Below are positions 58,857 to 64,000 of a stretch of 64,000 nt of DNA, piece by piece. The stretch lies in contig CALVKR010000003.1 in the NCBI GenBank assembly GCA_944332995.1, positions 1-64,000 on the forward strand, written 5' to 3'. Position numbers and translations under genes: made by a program. The notes beneath the pieces were generated by a model. The model was not told the DNA's origin, searched no databases, and saw nothing but the letters and a program-made list of their open reading frames with translations. Position 1 is the stretch's first letter. Each line of letters starts with the position of its first letter. This stretch comes from an uncultured Clostridia bacterium. GTDB lineage: Bacteria; Bacillota; Clostridia; Christensenellales; CAG-917.

Positions 58857-60671
58857 TTATTCGTCATTTTCGTCCTTGGCTTCGCCGTCGGATACGTCCT
58901 TGTGAAAATGCTCAAACACTTTCACCGCCACGTTTTTGGGCACCACCTTTTCAAGTTCCACAAGGTCGGCTTCTTTTATACGCTTTATCGTTTTAAAGTG
59001 CTTGAACAACTCTTCCGCCCTCGTCTTTCCGACGCCCTCTATTTCTTTGAGTTCGCTGCTCGTCGCCGTCTTTTGCCTGAGACTGCGGTTAAAGGTTATG
59101 GCGAATCTGTGCGCCTCGTCTCTTATCCTCTGGAGCAGTTGAAGCGCTTTCGAGCTTTTATCCAAAACGATAGGCTCGCTCGTAAGGTAAAACACTTCCT
59201 CCTCCCTCTTGGCAAGGGATATGACAGGGATATCCGCACCGCTTTCGGCAAGCGCCTCTTTGGCAAACGAAAGCTGACCCTTTCCGCCGTCTATGACGAT
59301 AAGGTCGGGAAGTGACGAAAAACTCTCGTCGTCGCCGTCAATACGGGCAAGCCGCCTTGATAGAGTTTCTTTCATTGAACGGAAATCGTCTATGTTTTCC
59401 ACCGTCTTTATCTTGAATTTGCGATAATGCGCTTTTTTTGGCACTCCGTTTTCAAACACCACCATGCTCGATACTGTATGCGTTCCGCTTAGGTGGGATA
59501 TATCGTAGCACTCTATGCGCTTAGGCGGCTTGGGCAGGTCAAGATAGCTCATAAGCTGAAGCACTGCACCCTCCGTCGATTCGTAAATACGCCTTTCCTT
59601 GTCGCCGTATTTGGCAAGATAATCCGAGGCGTTTGCCACCGCCATTTCCACAAGCTGACGGCGTATTCCCTTTATGGGCGAACAGAGCAGAATTTTTCTT
59701 CCTGCAAGTTTAGATATTGCCTCCTCGAGCACGTCGTCGTCCGATTCCACCAAAATCTCGTCGCATACGGGCGGATTTTTCTGATAAAACTGCAATACGA
59801 ATTCGGATAGGTCTTCGCTTACGCTTTCAAACGCCGTGTTGTCCGCACCCGTTATTTTGCCACCCCTTATGGCAAGCAGGCTGACCGCCGTTTTCATGCC
59901 GTCCGAACGCATGGCGAAAACGTCGATATTTTTTGACGTCGGCATATTCGTAATCTGCCTTCTTACAATCTTATCCAAAACTTTGAGCTTTTCACGGCAG
60001 GCAAGCGCCGCCTCGAAATTGTTTTCGGCGGAAAAACGATACATTTTCTCTTTGAGTATTTTTTCCGCCTCTTTGTCGTTGCCCCTCAAAAATGATATGA
60101 CCTTTGAAATCTCCTTGCGGTATTCTTCATCCGATACGTCCCCCGTGCACGGCGCAAGACATTTGCCTATATGATAATTGAGGCACGGGCGCAGTTTTTT
60201 ATCTCCCAAAGCCTGACGGCAGCTCCTTATCTTGAATGCGGAATGAATGAGGTCTAAAATATCGGATACGTTTACGCTTATCATATACGGTCCGAAATAT
60301 TTTGCCCCGTCCTCTTTGAGCGAGCGGACGAGCGTGACCTGTGGGAATTTTTCTTTTAAATCTATGCGCAAAAACGGATAAGACTTATCGTCTTTTAAAA
60401 GAATGTTGTATTTTGGTTTATACTTCTTTATCAGGTTGTTTTCCGTCAAAAGAGCGTCTATTTCCGATTTGGTGATTATATAGGAAAAATCCGCCACCTT
60501 TTCCATCATCGCCATAACCTTTACCGTTTGATTGGCTTTATGAAAGTAAGACCTGAGGCGGTTTAAAAGATTTTTTGCCTTGCCCACGTATATTATCGTC
60601 CCGTCGTCGGAATACATGGTATATACACCGGGGGAAGTGGGAACGTCTTTTAATTTTTCCTTTAAATCCAT
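58857..60671 (-). CDS. uvrC: Excinuclease ABC subunit C
   Basis: A 604-aa UvrC. GIY-YIG nuclease at the N-terminus (SPGVYTMYSDDGTIIYVGKA), cysteine cluster (CRQALGDKKLRPCLNYHIGK and CLAPCTGD), UVR motif, endonuclease domain with ECYDISHLSGT and PDLIVIDGGKGQL, and C-terminal helix-hairpin-helix. It makes both incisions in nucleotide excision repair. The ATG at 60671 matches the family start. No SD is present; a near-perfect promoter ends 6 bp before the start codon, so the mRNA is probably leaderless. An upstream in-frame ATG at 60689 overlaps the promoter. Confidence 0.96.
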   Translation of the reverse strand: MDLKEKLKDVPTSPGVYTMYSDDGTIIYVGKAKNLLNRLRSYFHKANQTVKVMAMMEKVADFSYIITKSEIDALLTENNLIKKYKPKYNILLKDDKSYPFLRIDLKEKFPQVTLVRSLKEDGAKYFGPYMISVNVSDILDLIHSAFKIRSCRQALGDKKLRPCLNYHIGKCLAPCTGDVSDEEYRKEISKVISFLRGNDKEAEKILKEKMYRFSAENNFEAALACREKLKVLDKIVRRQITNMPTSKNIDVFAMRSDGMKTAVSLLAIRGGKITGADNTAFESVSEDLSEFVLQFYQKNPPVCDEILVESDDDVLEEAISKLAGRKILLCSPIKGIRRQLVEMAVANASDYLAKYGDKERRIYESTEGAVLQLMSYLDLPKPPKRIECYDISHLSGTHTVSSMVVFENGVPKKAHYRKFKIKTVENIDDFRSMKETLSRRLARIDGDDESFSSLPDLIVIDGGKGQLSFAKEALAESGADIPVISLAKREEEVFYLTSEPIVLDKSSKALQLLQRIRDEAHRFAITFNRSLRQKTATSSELKEIEGVGKTRAEELFKHFKTIKRIKEADLVELEKVVPKNVAVKVFEHFHKDVSDGEAKDENDE

Positions 60672-60677
60672 ATTTAT

Positions 60678-60706
60678 ATTATACCACATAAATTATCCGC
60701 TATCAA
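60678..60706 (-). promoter_or_regulatory. Promoter abutting the uvrC start codon
   Basis: Minus strand: -35 TTGATA, 17-bp spacer, -10 TATAAT, then ATAAAT and the ATG. The expected transcription start coincides with the start codon. Confidence 0.7.
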
Positions 60707-60898
60707 TTCATTGAACAAAAGCGGTTGCAATTTAAAAATTTTTCCCGCTCCAATGTCGCAAGGTATATAGCCTAAAGCGTCACACGAAACGATAAAACCG
60801 CAGATAGTATGGCGGCGTTAAAATTAAAGCAGGCACTCTTTTAGCCGATAAACGGTTGAAACAGCAAGACTGCGCCACGAAAAAAAATGTCAAAAGGG

Positions 60899-60924
60899 AA
60901 AAAATAAAAAGCCCGAAGGCTTTT
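60899..60924 (-). terminator. Terminator of the ArsR-type regulator gene
   Basis: Stem AAAAGCC / GGCTTTT with a TTCG loop on the minus strand, then TATTTTTT. It resembles the small-RNA terminator at 8486-8512. Confidence 0.8.
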
Positions 60925-60959
60925 ATTATCCATAAAAAATTTTCTTTTGTATATTCAGC

Positions 60960-61292
60960 TTAATAACCCAGGCACTTGACGCCTGCAAGGAGCACGTCCT
61001 CCACTCGGTTGTCCTTTAACTTATAATAGACAACCTTTCCCTCTCGGCGGTCTTCAACAACGTTTTGCACTTTGAGCATTTTGAGCTGGTGCGAAAGCGT
61101 TGTCTGATTGAGGTCGAGAGTTTTGGATAAATCTGTAACGCACATCTCGGATAAGGATAAGGCGCAGATTATCTTTGCTCTCGTTACGTCCGAAAATGCC
61201 GAGAAGAAATCGGCAAGAGCGGATAAAGCTGAATTCTTTGGTAAATAAACGTTGACTTTTTCTTGAGTAGCTGTGTCTAACAATGTTTCCAT
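60960..61292 (-). CDS. ArsR/SmtB family transcriptional regulator
   Basis: A 110-aa winged-helix repressor. The core SDVTRAKIICALSLSEMCVT followed by DLSKTLDLNQTTLSHQLKML is the ArsR helix-turn-helix, with an EDRREGKVVYYKL wing. A cysteine in the MCVTDLS segment matches the position of one alpha3 metal-sensing cysteine, but the ELCVCDL double-cysteine form is absent, so metal sensing is uncertain. SD AGGAGGGG is well placed. It is divergent from a 53-aa membrane peptide gene across 115 bp, its most likely target. Confidence 0.88.
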   Translation of the reverse strand: METLLDTATQEKVNVYLPKNSALSALADFFSAFSDVTRAKIICALSLSEMCVTDLSKTLDLNQTTLSHQLKMLKVQNVVEDRREGKVVYYKLKDNRVEDVLLAGVKCLGY

Positions 61293-61407
61293 ACAGCCCC
61301 TCCTATTTTACCGATATCATTATGTCATTAAAAAAAACAGAGGGCAACGCCGAACTTTTTCGATTTTTGTCGCATAAAGTAGAATAAAGAAAATAAAAGG
61401 TGAATTT

Positions 61408-61569
61408 ATGTTTAACGACAATTGGTATTTGTTTATTTTGCTCATACTTTTGATGTTTGCCGAAGACGGCGAAATAAACAGCCTTGAAACTTCTTTATTG
61501 ATTGCGATAAGTTTAGTGCTCGCTTCAAACAACCCGACGGCAACGGAAAACGGCAACTGCAAAACTTAA
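61408..61569 (+). CDS. 53-aa hydrophobic peptide, divergent from the ArsR gene
   Basis: A short frame starting MFNDNWYLFILLILLMFAED and ending NGNCKT, 53 residues. AAAGGTGA lies 3-4 nt before the ATG. Two hydrophobic stretches (about 6-18 and 28-41) flank an acidic middle, so it probably inserts in the membrane as a hairpin. It has a hairpin terminator 18 bases downstream. Small cysteine-poor membrane peptides of this kind occur in Clostridia, but I do not recognise the family. A convincing promoter was not found in the 115-bp divergent region. Confidence 0.65.
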   Translation: MFNDNWYLFILLILLMFAEDGEINSLETSLLIAISLVLASNNPTATENGNCKT

Positions 61570-61586
61570 GCGATTACATATACCCC

Positions 61587-61607
61587 GCCTTGCTTTGGCA
61601 AGGCTTT
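61587..61607 (+). terminator. Terminator of the 53-aa gene
   Basis: Perfect 7-bp stem GCCTTGC / GCAAGGC with a 4-nt loop, followed by TTTATC. The T-run is short. Confidence 0.6.
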
Positions 61608-61698
61608 ATCTCGTTGAAAAATTTTTGCCTTCAATGTCTTTAACCGTTCAGCTATATTTATTCCGGACCGAGTTTTATTCTTTGTCGAAAATGCGTTT

Positions 61699-61720
61699 AA
61701 AAAGGCGGTCTTAAACCGCC
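61699..61720 (-). terminator. Terminator of the acidic-tailed membrane protein gene
   Basis: Stem GGCGGT / ACCGCC with a 5-nt loop, then TTTTTAAAC on the minus strand, 12 bases after the stop. Confidence 0.8.
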
Positions 61721-61731
61721 CTTTGTCAATC

Positions 61732-62673
61732 TTAAAATTTTTCTCTTTTCTCCCGTGCGTGCTTACGTTTTTCAGGCTTTGATGTTTTTTCGCCCCCTGC
61801 CTTCTCTCCGTCAGATGCCGAAAGCTCTTTGCCATCTTCGCCGTCGCCTGCGCTGTCGTCGATGTCGGAGCCGTTTAAGCTATCGCTTTCGACGTCTGCC
61901 CCGACGTTATTATCTTCCGAACGGTTGCCGTCGTCCGTTTCGCTTACTGCCGTTCCGTCTGTAGCGGTTTCGTCTGTAGCGGTTTCGTCTGTAGCCGTTC
62001 CGTCTAAAACGTCTAAAGTAACGCCGCTTTGTTCGGGTGTCCGGTCTTTACCGTCGGCTGTGGTATCCGACTTGCTATACTCCCCCGATTTGAAATCTTC
62101 AAACACGTCGTCTTCTTCCTTCTTTTTGCCCTTTGAAGAAGAATCCTTTATCACCTTATCCATGAGCGGCTTGAGCCTGACGTAAAGCATCAGCATAAGC
62201 GTGTCGAGCAACAAAAGCAAAACCGTGCCCACAACTGCAATGACGGCGTAGTGAAGATTTATGCCGAGCGAGGATAAATCGACAACCAAAGTGTTGGTGG
62301 CAAAATATAAAATAGCAAGAGTGGCGTTGATATAAACTATTTTGACAGGGAAAGTGATATAAGGTTTGACCTTTTTTTCCGCCATGACGCAGGAAGCTAT
62401 CGTCATTGGTCCGAAATATATGATAAAGCCCAGAACCTGCAATATGTCGCCTACAATTGCAAAAGCGAGAAGCGACGAGGCGACGTATGCAAACACGGCG
62501 GCAACGTAATATTTTTTGGATATCGGCACCATAAGCACGACAGACGCCGCCACGAATAAGGAAATCGAGCCCACTCTGACAATGACGGCAAGATATAAAA
62601 ACAGGAGCATAAGCCCTGCCGATATACCGGCTACCGCTATTTCAATTGTCGGACGTCTGAACTTTTTTTTCAT
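61732..62673 (-). CDS. Membrane protein with acidic disordered C-terminal tail
   Basis: A 313-aa protein. Residues 10-170 contain about six hydrophobic helices in an arrangement reminiscent of small substrate-binding (ECF S-like) membrane proteins, but I cannot assign a family. From residue 180 it is a hydrophilic tail dominated by D, E, S, T and G, with a 5-residue repeat (TATDE three times, nt 61949-62008), ending in basic KRKHAREKREKF. It is monocistronic, with a terminator. The tail composition matches that of Lgt, the P-type ATPase and the two GPH carriers in this window. Confidence 0.7.
   Translation of the reverse strand: MKKKFRRPTIEIAVAGISAGLMLLFLYLAVIVRVGSISLFVAASVVLMVPISKKYYVAAVFAYVASSLLAFAIVGDILQVLGFIIYFGPMTIASCVMAEKKVKPYITFPVKIVYINATLAILYFATNTLVVDLSSLGINLHYAVIAVVGTVLLLLLDTLMLMLYVRLKPLMDKVIKDSSSKGKKKEEDDVFEDFKSGEYSKSDTTADGKDRTPEQSGVTLDVLDGTATDETATDETATDGTAVSETDDGNRSEDNNVGADVESDSLNGSDIDDSAGDGEDGKELSASDGEKAGGEKTSKPEKRKHAREKREKF
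61949..62008. repeat. 15-bp tandem repeat inside the membrane protein gene
   Basis: Four in-frame 15-bp units, GCGGTTTCGTCTGTA and variants, encoding TATDE-like pentapeptides. Units two and three are identical, so recent slippage is likely. Confidence 0.85.
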
Positions 62674-62920
62674 ATATCAATTATCTTTTCAAACCTTAAA
62701 GGAAAGTGAATTTATCTGTCCTTTATATCTTTAATTATTTTATACTGCCGCTTGCTCAAAACACAACCTGCCGTCGTTAAATTTTAGTCATTTTACCGTA
62801 TTTATAAAATAAGACAAGGCATTTTCCGCCGATTAAATTTCCTTTTGCCGGGCTTTAAGGAATTTCCAATGCTTTAATGCCGTTTGAACAGGCTCGGCAA
62901 TGGCGTCATGAAACCGCCAT

Positions 62921-62946
62921 AAATAAAGCCGCTCAAATGCGGCTTT
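62921..62946 (-). terminator. Terminator of the J-like gene
   Basis: Stem AAAGCCGC / GCGGCTTT with a 6-nt loop, then ATTTATGG on the minus strand, starting 5 bases after the stop. Confidence 0.75.
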
Positions 62947-62950
62947 AGCT

Positions 62951-63610
62951 TTAGCAACAAGATATCAAATCTCCGCCCATACATTCGCAGCAACAGTCCG
63001 CACAAAGAAGACCGCCGCAGATATTGCAACAGGTATTGTCGTCCCGCCTCGTATAATAGGTCCTGTTGGTGGCTGTTTGCTGATTCTGATTGGCGTTGGC
63101 ATTATTGTTGTTATTATACGTTCTGCCCGATTCCACAGTGCCGTCAATGCCGCCTTTGGACATTTTGAGATTGAGGTTGTTTAACGCCTTTTTATACTTC
63201 TCGTTTTCAGGTTCAATGGAAGAAGCGATTTCAAGCTGATTTTTACATTCCATAAACCAATTTTTGTTATAGTAAACTATCGACTGAAGATAATGCCATT
63301 CCGCATCACGGTAGCTTATATCGTCGAGAAGTTTTTGAGCTTCGTCAAAACGTCTGTCACCCAGCGCATTTCTGACGTCGTCCAAAGTGGAAGCCGCCTT
63401 TTGCGGTTCAGCCGCCGCAGTGACTATATCGATTGCCTCGGAAAAAGCCACGTCGAGTTCCTGAAGCTGTTTTGCCGCTTCCGCTCCTGCGTCGCCCTCT
63501 AAGAACATATCGTTTGACAGTTTATCTCTTTTGGCGTAATAAGCCTGCTGTATCTCCTCTTTGGAAGCCGAGCGGCTTACCCCCAAAACTACAAACGGGT
63601 CGCTATGCAT
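62951..63610 (-). CDS. J-domain-like protein with TPR and cysteine-rich C-terminus
   Basis: A 219-aa three-part protein. Residues 3-65 resemble a J domain (DPFVVLGVSRSASKEEIQQA), but the HPD tripeptide that stimulates DnaK ATPase is absent (AYYAKRDKLSND). Residues 85-150 look like TPR helices (NWFMECKNQLEIASSIEPEN). A 30-residue N/Q/T linker then leads to a 25-residue end with ten cysteines (CCNICGGLLCADCCCECMGG and SCC). It overlaps the upstream DUF5685 gene by 22 bp. The cysteines probably bind metal or are modified. The function is unknown. Confidence 0.8.
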   Translation of the reverse strand: MHSDPFVVLGVSRSASKEEIQQAYYAKRDKLSNDMFLEGDAGAEAAKQLQELDVAFSEAIDIVTAAAEPQKAASTLDDVRNALGDRRFDEAQKLLDDISYRDAEWHYLQSIVYYNKNWFMECKNQLEIASSIEPENEKYKKALNNLNLKMSKGGIDGTVESGRTYNNNNNANANQNQQTATNRTYYTRRDDNTCCNICGGLLCADCCCECMGGDLISCC

Positions 63611-64000
63611 TTATCTTCTCCTTTCAATAACCTTTTAATCTGCATATCAATGCCGAGGTATACAATATTTGAAAGCACGCCTTCCGACACTACTATATTC
63701 ATTTTGTCGTATGCCTCTACTAAAGTATTATAACTTGTTTTAAGCAAAAATTCAACATCCTGAAGACGTTCTTTTAAAAACTCCTCTTTTGAGGCAGGTT
63801 TTCCGTATTTTGCGATAAACGGATTATACCTCTTTTTTTTGCAATCTTTCCACACGTCGTCCACGGCGTCGAAAAGATATACGAGTTTGCCAAGCTCATA
63901 GGCAAAAATTTTCGTATTCTCGTCCGCATTCGGAACAAGGTAGCATACGATTTTTTCGATTATATTTCCGAACGGGTCGGCGGCTTTATCTATGCTGTCG
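63589..64000 (-). CDS. DUF5685 family protein, C-terminal part
   Basis: The frame is open to the window edge, so the start is outside. The visible 137 residues contain IDKAADPFGNIIEKIVCYL, the FAYELGKLVYLFDAVDDVWK helix with an acidic D-x2-D motif, and KKKRYNPFIAKYGK, which together fit the clostridial DUF5685 family. The acidic helix resembles prenyl-synthase-like folds, but no function is established. Coupling by 22-bp overlap to the J-like/Cys-rich gene suggests they work together. Confidence 0.75.
   Translation of the reverse strand, partial: DSIDKAADPFGNIIEKIVCYLVPNADENTKIFAYELGKLVYLFDAVDDVWKDCKKKRYNPFIAKYGKPASKEEFLKERLQDVEFLLKTSYNTLVEAYDKMNIVVSEGVLSNIVYLGIDMQIKRLLKGEDKCIATRL

Overview
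The window looks like chromosome from an anaerobic, endospore-forming Firmicute of the Clostridia, probably an uncultured gut-type lineage. The evidence is spoIVA, a ytxC-like gene, whiA, hprK, rubrerythrin, a four-subunit 2-oxoacid:ferredoxin oxidoreductase, lactate dehydrogenase, a membrane pyrophosphatase, Shine-Dalgarno-rich starts and many short rho-independent terminators. Most genes are on the minus strand. I see no phage, insertion sequence, CRISPR array, rRNA or conjugation gene.

Layout. 1-3.6 kb: end of a lipid glycosyltransferase gene, then a translation cluster (rplI, yabB-like, rsmI, trmL) and a cysteine-rich DUF1540-type protein. 3.7-9.7 kb: a T-rich tract, a uridine-kinase-like gene, an MBL/beta-CASP nuclease, spoIVA, a probable unannotated small RNA and a ytxC-like gene. 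9.9-14.2 kb: a ferredoxin-linked 2-oxoacid oxidoreductase operon and a tandem pair of NYN-domain proteins preceded by three 29-bp direct repeats. 14.2-20.5 kb: OGG-type glycosylase, an LDH-family enzyme, cdd-deoD, a degenerate double class II aldolase protein with hup, and a lipoprotein. 20.8-26.6 kb: a CtpE-like P-type ATPase and a pyrophosphatase with K+-independent signature residues. 26.8-35.7 kb: esterase, APH-type kinase, tRNA-Ala/tRNA-Ile, MATE exporter, rubrerythrin, exonuclease and U32 protein. 35.7-48.7 kb: two GPH-type transporters, a DivIVA-like protein, pncB, lgt-galK divergent from galT, and a phosphoesterase. 48.9-60.7 kb: pfp, pfkA, dnaE, whiA, PHP, murB, hprK, uvrC. 60.9-64 kb: ArsR regulator, a 53-aa membrane peptide, an acidic-tailed membrane protein, a J-like/Cys-rich protein and a DUF5685 gene cut by the window edge.

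How it fits together. The metabolic genes suggest fermentation with pyrophosphate as an energy currency: a PPi-type phosphofructokinase lies beside an ATP-type one, and a membrane PPase can exchange PPi for an ion gradient. Galactose enters through GalK/GalT, sugars probably through the GPH carriers, and HprK implies HPr-based carbon control. The 2-oxoacid oxidoreductase supplies reduced ferredoxin, and the LDH-family enzyme can reoxidise NADH. Sporulation and envelope functions (SpoIVA, WhiA, MurB, Lgt, DivIVA-like) are interspersed.

The most unusual points are: a promoter-to-terminator small RNA upstream of spoIVA; the NYN pair with its upstream repeats; an aldolase-fold protein without zinc ligands; an LDH-family enzyme with a malate-type specificity residue; full promoters ending at or within a few bases of start codons (uvrC, MATE, exonuclease); a related basic helix in the tails of Lgt and the P-type ATPase; and direct fusion of the PHP and whiA genes where rapZ and yvcK normally lie. 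All functional calls come from reading motifs; no database search was run.
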